64,000 bases of DNA from Chitinophaga polysaccharea (GTDB lineage: Bacteria; Bacteroidota; Bacteroidia; Chitinophagales; Chitinophagaceae). The translations under genes and the position numbers were made by a program. The notes beneath the pieces were generated by a model. It saw only the letters and a list, made by a program, of their open reading frames with translations. It was not told where the DNA came from and searched no databases. Positions 34,554 through 43,850 of the stretch are shown piece by piece (within the stretch, counting starts at the first letter, position 1; every line of letters begins with the position of its first letter). The stretch lies in contig NZ_CABFVU010000003.1 in the NCBI RefSeq assembly GCF_902150045.1, forward strand, positions 310,001 through 374,000. The letters run 5' to 3'.

Positions 34554-34971
34554 AATCTGTTTGGAATTATAGTGAAGGGGGAGAATTTTATATCTCCCGG
34601 ATAAATGAAAACAAATGGCGCTTCCCTTAACTACGTATATACATCACTGTTATACATGATCAAATGTATTTGCAGATTGGTTGAAACAGACCAATGCAAA
34701 TCATCCATCACGATGAATACCAGTATTGCGGATACAATAGTTTACAGGCCGCTGTGCGGCTTTTACGGGAAGATAAAAAAGGAAGTGCTACCTATGGCAC
34801 ATGGGAGCAGGTGCTCCGCAGATAGGAGAGTAGAGAAAGCTGTATGTTTAACAGGTAGTTCATCAACTTATAAAGTGCGAAGCGAATATAGGGAATTTAT
34901 ATTAAATGCAAATGACGAATTTGCAGAGAGATAAATAGCTCTTTACAAATCCGTCATGCTTATGTTTTTGA
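34554..34971. other. Intergenic region upstream of the lysine-degradation operon
   Basis: It holds the minus-strand promoter region of the operon, including a small inverted repeat GGGAGA...TCTCCC at about 34581-34600. A 109-codon plus-strand frame at 34605-34934 has no family features and poor composition and was not accepted. No other structure is seen. Confidence 0.35.
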
Positions 34972-35787
34972 TCAGTACTGTTCATTTTCATTCGGGAAAT
35001 CCTTGGACTTTACATCATTGATATAAGCCTGGGTGGCGCCAAAGATCTCAGTATAAAGGTCGAGGTAACGACGGAGGAAACGTGGTTTGAACTCCTTATT
35101 AATACCGAGCATATCATGCATCACCAGTACCTGGCCATCTACATACCTGCCGGCTCCGATGCCTATGATAGGAATTTCCACTGTTTCGGCAACCACTTTG
35201 GCCAGTGCGGCGGGGATTTTTTCCAGCACAATGGCAAAGCATCCTGCTTCCTGCAGCAGTTTTGCATCATCGATCAGCTTATTGGCTTCCGCTTCTTCGG
35301 TGGCGCGTACAGCGTAAGTGCCGAATTTATAGATGGATTGTGGGGTGAGCCCCAGGTGCCCCATTACAGGAACCCCTGCGGAAATAATACGTTTCACGGA
35401 TTCAATGATTTCTTCGCCGCCTTCAATCTTAATCCCGTGGGCGCCGGTTTCCTTCATAATGCGGATGGCAGATCCCAATGCTTCCTTGGAGTTACCCTGG
35501 TAAGAACCGAAGGGGAGGTCTACCACTGCGAAGCAGCGCTTAATAGCCCTGACCACTGAAGCGGCATGATAGATCATCTGGTCCAGTGTAATAGGGAGCG
35601 TGGTTTCATGACCGGCCATTACATTGGATGCAGAATCTCCTACCAGCAGGATATCAATGCCGGCATCATCAAAAATGCGGGCCATGGAATAATCATACGC
35701 AGTAAGCATGGAGATCTTTTCCCCGTCTACTTTCATCTTCTGCAGTATATGCGTAGTGACACGCTTTATTTCTTTATTCACAGACAT
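34972..35787 (-). CDS. panB: 3-methyl-2-oxobutanoate hydroxymethyltransferase
   Basis: A 271-residue PanB that makes ketopantoate from ketoisovalerate and methylene-THF, the first step to pantothenate. The motifs are clear: M-L-T-A-Y-D-Y-S-M-A at the start, L-V-G-D-S-A-S-N-V and G-H-E-T-T-L-P-I in the metal and substrate site, I-K-I-E-G-G-E at the catalytic glutamate, G-H-L-G-L-T-P-Q-S, and I-G-I-G-A-G at the C-terminal loop. panC and panD lie 5 kb away on the same strand, separated by polyphosphate genes. The leader contains repeated GCTAAAT heptamers. Confidence 0.96.
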   Translation of the reverse strand: MSVNKEIKRVTTHILQKMKVDGEKISMLTAYDYSMARIFDDAGIDILLVGDSASNVMAGHETTLPITLDQMIYHAASVVRAIKRCFAVVDLPFGSYQGNSKEALGSAIRIMKETGAHGIKIEGGEEIIESVKRIISAGVPVMGHLGLTPQSIYKFGTYAVRATEEAEANKLIDDAKLLQEAGCFAIVLEKIPAALAKVVAETVEIPIIGIGAGRYVDGQVLVMHDMLGINKEFKPRFLRRYLDLYTEIFGATQAYINDVKSKDFPNENEQY

Positions 35788-35788
35788 A

Positions 35789-35820
35789 AGCAGTGAGCAT
35801 TTAGCATTTAGCTGTTAGCA
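35789..35820 (-). repeat. GCTAAAT heptamer repeats in the panB leader
   Basis: On the minus strand, just before the panB ATG, the sequence reads TGCTAACA-GCTAAAT-GCTAAAT-GCTCACTGC: at least two exact and two approximate heptamers. A weak -7 box CACCTTTG lies just upstream (35828-35835), so the repeats would make up most of the untranslated leader. Confidence 0.55.
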
Positions 35821-35882
35821 ATAACCGCAAAGGTGGTAATATAAAAAGATAAAAGGAAATGTTTTTTATATACGGCCAGGGA

Positions 35883-36770
35883 TCAGGAGCTGACGGCGAT
35901 CTCCTCGTAAAGGGCATGAATAAGACCATCTGCCAGCCCTATCTTTGGTACATATATTTCCGGCGTATCTGCCCAGCGCATAATATTCACATAGATCTGC
36001 AGCGCGGGAACGATAACATCGGCCCTGTCTTCCCGCAGATTATACAGGTGAATACGTTCTTCCACGGTGAATGCGCTGAATTCCTTGTAGTAATCTTTCA
36101 GTGTATCCAGTGAAAGGGGCTTGCCTTCTTTTCTTTTGGAGAGGGAGAATATTTTATTGATGTTGCCGCCGGAGCCGATGGCTGTTACAGCGCCTATGCC
36201 TTTGAGCTGCTGTTTCAGGAAATCTTTCAGCTGCTGCCATTGGGCTTCAGTTACCTGTTGCTGCAACAGGCGGATAGTGCCTATATTGAAAGATTCCTTA
36301 AAGATCTGTTTACCGGCGCTGAAAAGGGTGATCTCTGTACTGCCGCCGCCTACGTCGATATAGAGGTACGACTTTGTTTTATCCATGTTTTCAGCCACGT
36401 GGTTCTCATAAATGAATGCAGCTTCTTCCTGGCCGGTAATAATCCTGATATCGATACCCGTTTTGGCTTTTACCTGCTGGAGTATATCCTCGCCGTTGCT
36501 GGCGTCGCGCATGGCGGAGGTGGCGCATGCTTTGAGATATTTCACCTCGTACACATCCAGGAGCAGCTTATAGGCCCGGATGGTATCAATCAGGTGCGTG
36601 GCCTTTTTGTCTGAAATAACCTGGTTGTTAAACACGTCAAAGCCCAGTCGTAGCGGTACTCTCACAAGGTTTAGCTTGGTGAAGTCCATTACGCCCGCGC
36701 TATTCGGCGATGCTTCAGAGATGAGCAGTCTGGCAGCATTGGAGCCAATATCAATCGCAGCTAATTTCAT
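35883..36770 (-). CDS. Ppx/GppA family phosphatase
   Basis: A 295-residue protein with the actin-like ASKHA fold of exopolyphosphatase / pppGpp phosphohydrolase: A-A-I-D-I-G-S-N-A-A-R-L at residues 4-15 (phosphate 1 loop), T-G-Q-E-E-A at about 117 and I-D-V-G-G-G-S-T-E at about 139 (phosphate 2 loop). It lacks the C-terminal HD-type half of E. coli Ppx, as is usual for the short form. It lies 44 bp after ppk1 on the same strand. Together they would make and degrade polyphosphate, with possible (p)ppGpp activity. Confidence 0.92.
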   Translation of the reverse strand: MKLAAIDIGSNAARLLISEASPNSAGVMDFTKLNLVRVPLRLGFDVFNNQVISDKKATHLIDTIRAYKLLLDVYEVKYLKACATSAMRDASNGEDILQQVKAKTGIDIRIITGQEEAAFIYENHVAENMDKTKSYLYIDVGGGSTEITLFSAGKQIFKESFNIGTIRLLQQQVTEAQWQQLKDFLKQQLKGIGAVTAIGSGGNINKIFSLSKRKEGKPLSLDTLKDYYKEFSAFTVEERIHLYNLREDRADVIVPALQIYVNIMRWADTPEIYVPKIGLADGLIHALYEEIAVSS

Positions 36771-36814
36771 CTGTCAGTCGTTAGATCAAAGGGCAAAAGT
36801 ATAACTTTTCAGCG

Positions 36815-38923
36815 TTAGTGGTATTGTTTTTCGTGCAGGTATTTGTAGATCTCTATCTGTGTACGGATCTTTTTATCTCCATCTTTCCGGTATTCATTTT
36901 TCTGTTCGTTATCCAGCACCCGGGCTTTTACATTACCGCTCAGCTGGATGTTCATGATATCGATCAGTTCCTGTCGTATAGCCGGGTCCGTTATGGGGGC
37001 AGCGGCTTCCACGCGGTGGTCGAGGTTACGGATCATCCAGTCGCAGGAAGCAATGAATACTTTTTCCTGTCCGCCGTGATGAAAAATAAATACGCGGGCG
37101 TGTTCCAGGTATTCATCCACGATGCTTACCGCGGTGATGTTCTTTTTCCATTTTTTATTTTCCGTATAGGCGCAGCAGATACCACGGATCACCATTTTCA
37201 CATCCACGCCGGCCTTGGCGGCTTCATACAATTTGGCGATGAGAGCGGCGTCGGAGAGCGAGTTCATTTTGATGGTAATGGCGGCTTTCTTCTTGTGTTT
37301 TGCGTTCTTGATCTCACGGTCTATCAGTCGCAGGAAAGTATCGCGCATATTGTACGGACTTACCGGCAGCGTTTTGCAGCCTTCCAGGATCTTGATGTCA
37401 TGACGCGGGCTTTCCAGGTAGGAAAAGATGCGGTTCATATCTGCGATGATGGCGCGGTTAGTGGTGAGCAGGCAGTGATCGCCGTATACCCTTGCTGTTT
37501 TTTCGTTCAGGTTACCGGTGCTTACAAAACCGCATTGCAGTGTTTTGGTGCCGATCCGTTTTTTGATCACGCATAATTTGGCATGAATCTTCATATTAGG
37601 GATACCCAGCAGCACTTTAACGCCTTCTTCTTCCAGGCGTGATTTCCAGTCGAGGTTGGCTGCTTCGTCAAAGCGTGCGCGCAGTTCCAGCACTACGGTC
37701 ACGTGTTTCCCGTTGCGAACGGCGTTTACCAATGCGTTTACAATCTTGGAATTACGGGCAAGCCTGTACGCAGTTATTTTTATGGAAGATACATTAGGAT
37801 CTATGGCGGCTTCCCTGAGCAGGTCGATGATGGTATCGAACGAGTGATAGGGGAAGTGCAGCATTACGTCCTGCTGTTGTATTACGTGCATTACGCTAGG
37901 CGCATTTACAAACAGCGGATGGGTAAATGTTTTACGATGTAAATGAGGAGGGAAGATGGATTCCGGGAAATCCATAAAATCTTTGAAGTTATGGATACGG
38001 GCTCCGGGGATGAGGTTATCTTTTCCGGAGAGGCCCTGTCTGCGCATAAGATATTCCAGCAGCAGGGGATCTATGTCCTTATCATATACAAACCGCACAG
38101 GCTTGCCTTTGCGCCGGTCTTTCAGTCCTTTTTCAATCTGGTGGATAAGGCTGTCGGAGATATCGTTATCAATATCCAGTTCCGCATCGCGGGTTACTTT
38201 GATAATGTGCGCGGTGAATTTATCGTAACCGAAATAGGAAAAAATATTGGGAAGACAAAAACGCACCAGGTCTTCCAGCAGTATAATATCATGTTCTCCG
38301 GGTTTGGAGGGCAGGATAATAAAACGGGGGAGCACCGTGGTGGGTATTTCAATGAGCGCAAATTTTTGTCGTACGGAATTATCCTGCCGCGCCAGTACAA
38401 TGGCCAGGTAAATAGATTTATCGCGCAGGATAGGGAACTGTTGTATGCTTTCAATCATCAGGGGAATGATGTTGGTGCGTACCTGTTCGTTGAAGTAGTT
38501 GAGTACAAATTTCTGTTGCTCGCGGTTAAGTTGTTTTTCCGTCCGCATGAAGATGTGCTGGGCTTCCAGTTCTTCGGCGATATCTTTCCATACCAGGTCA
38601 AACTCGCGTTGTTGTTCAATTACACGGGCCTGTATCTCATCCAGTATTTTGTCAGGGTTTTCTTCGAGATGCATTTTACCGGCTTTGCCGAAAGACATCA
38701 TTCGTTTAAGAGTGGCTACCCTTACCCTGAAAAACTCATCGAGGTTATTGGAAAAGATGCCGAGGAAGCGGATACGTTCATGTAATGGAACGGTTTTATC
38801 TGCCGCTTCCTGTAATACCCTTGCATTAAAAGAGAGCCAGCTGATATCCCTGGCAATCATTTTTTTCTTTTCTGTAAGGCCTTTTTTCGTGGTTGTATTC
38901 TTCTGTATTGTTACTTCAGGCAT
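36815..38923 (-). CDS. ppk1: Polyphosphate kinase 1
   Basis: A 702-residue PPK1 that polymerises the gamma phosphate of ATP into polyphosphate. Domains run as N (about 25-130; R-D-I-S-W-L-S-F-N-A-R-V-L-Q-E-A), H, C1 and C2. The two catalytic histidine regions are seen in M-K-I-H-A-K-L-C and A-R-V-F-I-F-H-H-G-G. The chosen start M-P-E-V-T-I-Q follows a possible promoter; an in-frame ATG at 38962 would add 13 residues and cannot be excluded. Confidence 0.93.
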   Translation of the reverse strand: MPEVTIQKNTTTKKGLTEKKKMIARDISWLSFNARVLQEAADKTVPLHERIRFLGIFSNNLDEFFRVRVATLKRMMSFGKAGKMHLEENPDKILDEIQARVIEQQREFDLVWKDIAEELEAQHIFMRTEKQLNREQQKFVLNYFNEQVRTNIIPLMIESIQQFPILRDKSIYLAIVLARQDNSVRQKFALIEIPTTVLPRFIILPSKPGEHDIILLEDLVRFCLPNIFSYFGYDKFTAHIIKVTRDAELDIDNDISDSLIHQIEKGLKDRRKGKPVRFVYDKDIDPLLLEYLMRRQGLSGKDNLIPGARIHNFKDFMDFPESIFPPHLHRKTFTHPLFVNAPSVMHVIQQQDVMLHFPYHSFDTIIDLLREAAIDPNVSSIKITAYRLARNSKIVNALVNAVRNGKHVTVVLELRARFDEAANLDWKSRLEEEGVKVLLGIPNMKIHAKLCVIKKRIGTKTLQCGFVSTGNLNEKTARVYGDHCLLTTNRAIIADMNRIFSYLESPRHDIKILEGCKTLPVSPYNMRDTFLRLIDREIKNAKHKKKAAITIKMNSLSDAALIAKLYEAAKAGVDVKMVIRGICCAYTENKKWKKNITAVSIVDEYLEHARVFIFHHGGQEKVFIASCDWMIRNLDHRVEAAAPITDPAIRQELIDIMNIQLSGNVKARVLDNEQKNEYRKDGDKKIRTQIEIYKYLHEKQYH

Positions 38924-39044
38924 TGTTATAGTATCAAGTTTCTCACCATTCGGCAAACGCATACGAACTTATTTACGTTCAAAAATGACATCGTCTGAAC
39001 TACGATGATACAGCTTTCGCTTTAATTGAAGTATTAAATTAAAG

Positions 39045-40070
39045 TTAAAGAAAAATCCGCGTAATCGCCGAAGGCGATTTCTTGTTGTAAAGCGGCAGTC
39101 CCACCAGGCTGATAAAGCCAAGGAGTATCACCAGTACGGTTTGCGCTACCCAGATGATCCAGCCAAAGGCAAAGCCGATGGCCAGGGGAATGCCATATAA
39201 TTCCAGTGATTTCTGTACAAGGGGTTGATAGGCGCCTATACCGCCGGGGGTAACGATCATGCCTACACTACCGATCATCAGTACGGCAAGAGCGGCGCTG
39301 ATGCCCAGGTGACTGGTTTCTTTCAGGCAAAAGAAACCGATGTATACCTGCGAAAGGTAGCATGACCAGATCAATACGGTATGTAACAGGAACCAGCCTT
39401 TCTTTTCCATTTTACCAATGGAAAGAATGCCTTCCATAATGCCTCTTGCGAGGTTTTTTATGGTGATGGCCACTTTGGACCTTGCAAATTTTTTCAGGAG
39501 CCAGAGCAGCAGCAGTATAACGCCTGCAAGTATAATAATGCCTATGAGCAGCTGTATGCCGTTGGCCCGGGCCACTTTATGCGACAATGGTATAAAAATC
39601 GATTCGTTCACATAAGAACCCAGAACGTCCAGCTGAGTTAGTACGGTAAGGGCCATAAGCAGCAGCAGGCATACCATGTCTACCGCGCGCTCAGCGATCA
39701 TGGTGCCTACCAGTTTATCGGCCGGTACTTTTTCATATTGGGCCAGTATCCCGCACCGGGTCACTTCCCCGAGGCGGGGTACGGCGAGGTTGGCGAGGTA
39801 GCCCACCATTACGGCAAAAAAGGTATTCAATGTGGAGGGCTGGTGGCCCAGTGGTTTCATGAGCAGTTTCCATCTTACAGCCCTGAACCAGTGACTGGCA
39901 ATACCGATGGTCATGGTGGGGATCAGCAGCCAGTAGTTGGCTCTGCGGAATGCGGTATTGATCTGGTCCCACTGTTCTGTAGTAATATCTTTGGTAAAAA
40001 GCCAGATCAACAGCACCCCGATGCCGAAAAAGCAAATAAACTTAATGACGTTCTTAAGCGTTTTGGGCAT
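39045..40070 (-). CDS. LPG-synthase-like (UPF0104) integral membrane protein
   Basis: A 341-residue protein with about eight hydrophobic segments and the family marks R-A-V-R-W-K-L-L-M (about 67-75), N-L-A-V-P-R-L-G-E-V-T-R (about 93-104) and P-G-G-I-G-A-Y-Q near residue 277. It has only the membrane (flippase-like) part of MprF-type proteins and no synthase domain. It may move lipid-linked molecules across the inner membrane, but the substrate is unknown. The last dozen codons fall in a hairpin-forming stretch (ATCGCC / GGCGAT) that resembles part of the bioD-side repeat element. Confidence 0.85.
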   Translation of the reverse strand: MPKTLKNVIKFICFFGIGVLLIWLFTKDITTEQWDQINTAFRRANYWLLIPTMTIGIASHWFRAVRWKLLMKPLGHQPSTLNTFFAVMVGYLANLAVPRLGEVTRCGILAQYEKVPADKLVGTMIAERAVDMVCLLLLMALTVLTQLDVLGSYVNESIFIPLSHKVARANGIQLLIGIIILAGVILLLLWLLKKFARSKVAITIKNLARGIMEGILSIGKMEKKGWFLLHTVLIWSCYLSQVYIGFFCLKETSHLGISAALAVLMIGSVGMIVTPGGIGAYQPLVQKSLELYGIPLAIGFAFGWIIWVAQTVLVILLGFISLVGLPLYNKKSPSAITRIFL

Positions 40071-40116
40071 GATCCAAAGTTGTTTAGGGCGTTAATAAAA
40101 CAGGTACAGTATGGGT

Positions 40117-40461
40117 CTACAGTTTATTCCCTTCTTTTGGGAAAATGGCAATAGGCGTGTATTTTTTTGCTTCTTCAAAATCCATAGTGGCATAGGAGAT
40201 GATGATCACTATATCACCTGGGGCAACAAGACGGGCGGCGGGGCCATTCATACAGATCACGCCGGAACCGCGTTTTCCTTTGATCACATATGTTTCCAGG
40301 CGTTCTCCGTTATTAACGTTCAACACCTGCACTTTTTCATACTCGATTAAACCAGCGGCGTCCATAAGGTCTTCATCAATCGTAATACTTCCAACATATT
40401 GCAGATTGGCTTCCGTAACAACCGCGCGGTGAATCTTACACTTTAAAATTTCGATTTGCAT
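40117..40461 (-). CDS. panD: Aspartate 1-decarboxylase
   Basis: A 114-residue proenzyme that makes beta-alanine. It cleaves itself at the G-S pair in Y-V-G-S-I-T-I-D (Gly24-Ser25) to form the pyruvoyl group. Lys9 in I-L-K-C-K-I-H and N-G-P-A-A-R at the active site are present. It lies 114 bp after panC on the same strand, so pantothenate genes cluster here. Confidence 0.96.
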   Translation of the reverse strand: MQIEILKCKIHRAVVTEANLQYVGSITIDEDLMDAAGLIEYEKVQVLNVNNGERLETYVIKGKRGSGVICMNGPAARLVAPGDIVIIISYATMDFEEAKKYTPIAIFPKEGNKL

Positions 40462-40524
40462 AATTATACTGGCTTATCGCTATAGAGCGTTTGCAAAGCT
40501 AGGGAAAAAATATGGAAGATCGAA

Positions 40525-40565
40525 CAGGGGATGCAGCAGTAATGCAGTGTTTGCCGCATCCCCTG
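40525..40565 (-). terminator. Hairpin between panC and panD
   Basis: Perfect 10-bp arms CAGGGGATGC and GCATCCCCTG with a 21-nt loop lie 11 bp after the panC stop. There is no T-tract on the right side; it may attenuate or protect the panC transcript before panD. Confidence 0.5.
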
Positions 40566-40575
40566 CGGGGTGCGG

Positions 40576-41439
40576 TTACAGACTTCCCTGCAGTACCATA
40601 TTATCGATCAGGCGAACCCCGTCCAGCCAGGCAGCAATGGCTACCACTACCGTGGCATTTCCCGGTGGCTGATCCAGGGGAACGAGGCTATCATTTTCCA
40701 GCCGGAGTATATCTACATATTCGGGTTCAAAGCCCTGCTTTTTGAGGGCATCAAAAGCTTCATGGGCGCCTTCCAGGAAGTGAAGGCCCTTTCCGAAATT
40801 ATCCCTGATATGAATGAGCGCCTGGTAAATGCCTGTTGCTTTTTTCCGGGCGGCGGGAGAGAGGCGTGTATTACGGCTGCTCATGGCCAGCCCGTCTTTT
40901 TCCCTTTCAGTAGGGCATACTACCAGTTTCACCGGGGAATGGGTAATTTCCAGGAGCCGGCGTACGATCAGGCATTGCTGCAGATCTTTTTGTCCCATAA
41001 AAAGCTGGTCTGGTTGCACAATATCCAGTAACTTGTGAACAATGCGACCCACGCCCTGAAAATGCCCAGGGCGGAATTTACCTTCAAGGATGGTTTCCAG
41101 GTTGCCGAAGTCGTAATGCAGATCACTTTTAAGGCCTTCGGGATACATTTCTTCCACTGATGGCAAAAAAAGTATATCTGTTGATACGTTATTTAATTTC
41201 TTTATATCCTCTTCAATGGTGATAGGATATTTTTCAAAATCTTTTGGATCATTAAACTGAGTTGGATTGACAAAGATGCTGCAAACGACCACTTCATTTT
41301 CCTGCCTGGCCGCCTGAATAAGTGACAGGTGACCGGCATGGAGGGCTCCCATAGTGGGCACAAAACCAATGCTTTTGTTGCTTTTTCTTACCAGGTCCAG
41401 GTGCTTCTTCAGGTCCATGCTGCGCTTAAATAGATACAT
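40576..41439 (-). CDS. panC: Pantothenate synthetase
   Basis: A 287-residue PanC that joins pantoate and beta-alanine with ATP. The nucleotide-binding motifs are clear: F-V-P-T-M-G-A-L-H-A-G-H (about 28-39), V-F-V-N-P-T-Q-F, D-Q-L-F-M-G-Q-K-D and the C-terminal M-S-S-R-N. The start at 41439 was preferred to ATG 41418 because the first residues align with the usual N-terminal strand. Confidence 0.96.
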   Translation of the reverse strand: MYLFKRSMDLKKHLDLVRKSNKSIGFVPTMGALHAGHLSLIQAARQENEVVVCSIFVNPTQFNDPKDFEKYPITIEEDIKKLNNVSTDILFLPSVEEMYPEGLKSDLHYDFGNLETILEGKFRPGHFQGVGRIVHKLLDIVQPDQLFMGQKDLQQCLIVRRLLEITHSPVKLVVCPTEREKDGLAMSSRNTRLSPAARKKATGIYQALIHIRDNFGKGLHFLEGAHEAFDALKKQGFEPEYVDILRLENDSLVPLDQPPGNATVVVAIAAWLDGVRLIDNMVLQGSL

Positions 41440-41500
41440 AAATCATTGCTTAAAAGGATGTTAAAACTGACAGATTGACCAATATTCCGTAAAAAATCCG

Positions 41501-41508
41501 TAATTTTG
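41501..41508 (+). promoter_or_regulatory. -7 promoter box of the glycogen-synthase-like gene
   Basis: TAATTTTG fits TAnnTTTG, lies 42 bp before the start at 41550 and is in the divergent gap with panC. Confidence 0.55.
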
Positions 41509-41549
41509 CAAGCCAAATTAAAAATTACTGCATTAATAATCAGCGTTAA

Positions 41550-42368
41550 ATGTCCACAAAGAAAAGAATTCTTTTTATTGCCCAAGAGATGTCGCCGTAC
41601 CTGGAATTGAGTGATTACGCGGCAATGGTCAATAAAATGGCAATTAAGTCCAATGAGGCTGGCCTGGAAGTGAGAGTGATCATGCCCAGATTTGGAATTA
41701 TTAATGAGAGAAGACATCGTTTGCACGAGGTCGTAAGATTGTCGGGGATCAACATTGTGATTGACGGGGATGATTATCCGTTGATTATCAAGGTAGCATC
41801 ACTTCCAAACGCCCGCCTGCAGGTTTACTTCCTGGATAATGAAGATTATTTTAAGCGGAAAACTGTATTTGCTGATGAGAACGATGAGTTTTTTGATGAC
41901 AATGCAGCGAGAGCTGTCTTCTTTTGTAAAGGAGCCCTGGAAACGGTAAAGAAATTCGGATGGCCTCCGGATATCATTCATTGCAGTGGCTGGATGACAT
42001 CTCTGATACCTATGTATCTGAAAACGGCTTATAAAAAAGAGCCGGTGTTTGCCAATTCAAAGATCATTTATTCGCTGACTCCCAATACATTCAAGGAAAA
42101 GTTAGGCACTACCTTTGTTAAGAAGGCCACGATCAGTAATCAGATCAAGGAAAAAGATATGGAACTGTTCAAGGACGGCACCAATACAGCTCTGAACAGG
42201 GGGGCGGCAAAATATGCGGACGCCGTTGTACTGGCCGGTGATAAACTGGAAAAGAAAGTAGTGGATGAAGTGAAAGCGGAAAAAGGAAAGATCATCCTGC
42301 CGTTTAAAAAAGATAATGATGATCTGGGAGATTACCTGCAATTATATCAGCAATTGCTGGGTAAATAA
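41550..42368 (+). CDS. Glycogen/starch synthase N-terminal-domain protein
   Basis: A 272-residue protein that resembles only the N-terminal Rossmann half of GT5 glycogen synthases: F-I-A-Q-E-M-S-P-Y (about 9-17), M-P-R-F-G, and D-I-I-H-C-S-G-W-M-T-S (about 142-152), which corresponds to the H-x-H-D-W region. The usual K-x-G-G-L glucan-binding lysine motif is replaced by Y-L-E-L-S, and the whole C-terminal catalytic half with the ADP-glucose site is missing. It is therefore unlikely to act alone as a synthase. It precedes a DUF4270 lipoprotein gene, an arrangement common in this phylum. Confidence 0.8.
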   Translation: MSTKKRILFIAQEMSPYLELSDYAAMVNKMAIKSNEAGLEVRVIMPRFGIINERRHRLHEVVRLSGINIVIDGDDYPLIIKVASLPNARLQVYFLDNEDYFKRKTVFADENDEFFDDNAARAVFFCKGALETVKKFGWPPDIIHCSGWMTSLIPMYLKTAYKKEPVFANSKIIYSLTPNTFKEKLGTTFVKKATISNQIKEKDMELFKDGTNTALNRGAAKYADAVVLAGDKLEKKVVDEVKAEKGKIILPFKKDNDDLGDYLQLYQQLLGK

Positions 42369-42467
42369 TTACCATCAGGTCCGCCTTTAGTGCGTAGTTG
42401 AAGCGTATTTAAAGCGTAAAAAAGCATGTTCGGGCAGTAAAACCAATACTCACTAACAACATAACGC

Positions 42468-43829
42468 GTGAAGATCAATTTCAGGAACCTTAGCTTCTTA
42501 GCCACCTATATTACTCTGTTGTACGGAGCCACCGGTTGTAACAAATCCACTATCCTGGGAAGTGGTTTAATTCCTCCCGGCGATTTTGTGAATGCACAGG
42601 ACACAACGCTCAACGGTATTATCGCCAACAACATACTCCGGTATGATTCCTCCATTTTAAACGGACAAAACGCTTATAACAAGATACTGGGATCAGTTAC
42701 CACCGATCCGGTTTTTGGCAGGACCCACGCTTTCGTATATACGCAGGTGTCGCTGCCCAAAAGCGCCTTTACTTTTGAAGGTACCGGGCAAACCCTGGAT
42801 TCCGTGGTGTTGTCGCTGAGCTATACCGGTTACACCGGCGATTCTGCGGCGCCTCAAACCTTCCGGGTTTACCGGATGACTGAACCCAATTTTAAGATTG
42901 ATTCCAGCTACCCGTATAACAGGCCCCTGGCTTATAACCCGGGAGAGCTGCTGGGTACCGCTACTGTTACGCCGTTGTCGCTCCGCGACTCCGTAAGCAT
43001 TTACGGCACCAAGGAAACCGCCCAGCTGCGTATTAAACTGAGCAATGCCTTTGGTAACAGCCTGCTCGCCCAGAAATCAGATGGCGCCTTCGCCACGGAT
43101 TCTGCTTTCCGTGCTTACCTGAAAGGTTTTGCTATTGTTCCTGATACCAATCTGGGTACCAACAGGAACATGATCTACCTGAATCTCAATAATACCAACA
43201 CCAAACTCACGGTGTTCTATAAAAATACTACGGATGATTCGCTCCGTGCCACCATGGCGTTCGATCAATATGCCAGCGCCCATGCGAATTACTTCACCCG
43301 CAATTACAACGGATCGCAGGCTTCCAGGTTTATCAATACCAACAACCCGAATGGCGACAGTATCCTCTTCCTGAATGCAGCTCCCGGCCTGTTCACAAAC
43401 CTGACCATTCCAGGGCTTGAGAACTTCCCCAATGTGCTGATCAATAAAGCAGAACTGGTCATTACACAAATAACTTCCGGTCCAAGTGATATGAATAATA
43501 TATTTATTGAACCAGGAAGCTTATCTTTACGCCAGTATACAAACGGTGATACCACCAAGATCCCCGCAGATTATTATACAGGAGGAGGCGCAGCCTATTT
43601 TGGCGGCACCCGACAGGTAATTACCAACTTTGGAGGCGTACAGGTAGTTCAATATACCTTTAACCTTGCCAACACCGTACAGCGGTTTATCAGGAAACTG
43701 GATACCAACAAAGGTTTCAGGCTTGAAGGATACTCACCCCTGTACATGGATCTGAACCGTGTGAAAGTTGGCGGCAGCAACCTGTCACAGTATAATATCA
43801 AGCTCAGAATTATTTACACTAAACCATAA
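42468..43829 (+). CDS. DUF4270 family lipoprotein
   Basis: A 453-residue protein with a lipoprotein signal (cysteine at about residue 24 in G-A-T-G-C-N-K) and the DUF4270 layout: I-L-G-S-V-T-T-D-P-V-F-G-R near residue 75, an extended beta-rich body and a C-terminal L-K-I/L-R-I-I-Y-T end. Its function is unknown in the phylum. The start codon is GTG; no closer ATG exists. It sits between the glycogen-synthase-like gene and metK, with 21 bp to metK. Confidence 0.85.
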   Translation: MKINFRNLSFLATYITLLYGATGCNKSTILGSGLIPPGDFVNAQDTTLNGIIANNILRYDSSILNGQNAYNKILGSVTTDPVFGRTHAFVYTQVSLPKSAFTFEGTGQTLDSVVLSLSYTGYTGDSAAPQTFRVYRMTEPNFKIDSSYPYNRPLAYNPGELLGTATVTPLSLRDSVSIYGTKETAQLRIKLSNAFGNSLLAQKSDGAFATDSAFRAYLKGFAIVPDTNLGTNRNMIYLNLNNTNTKLTVFYKNTTDDSLRATMAFDQYASAHANYFTRNYNGSQASRFINTNNPNGDSILFLNAAPGLFTNLTIPGLENFPNVLINKAELVITQITSGPSDMNNIFIEPGSLSLRQYTNGDTTKIPADYYTGGGAAYFGGTRQVITNFGGVQVVQYTFNLANTVQRFIRKLDTNKGFRLEGYSPLYMDLNRVKVGGSNLSQYNIKLRIIYTKP

Positions 43830-43850
43830 AACTACTAATCCCAGTTTTTT

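Noticed and set aside
34605..34934. A 109-codon plus-strand frame upstream of the lysine operon
   Set aside because: It has no family features, a scattered composition and no promoter, and overlaps the promoter region of the divergent operon.
36818..38785. Frames of 250-280 codons on the plus strand opposite ppk1
   Set aside because: They are shadows of the conserved polyphosphate kinase gene, with no start signals or domain features.
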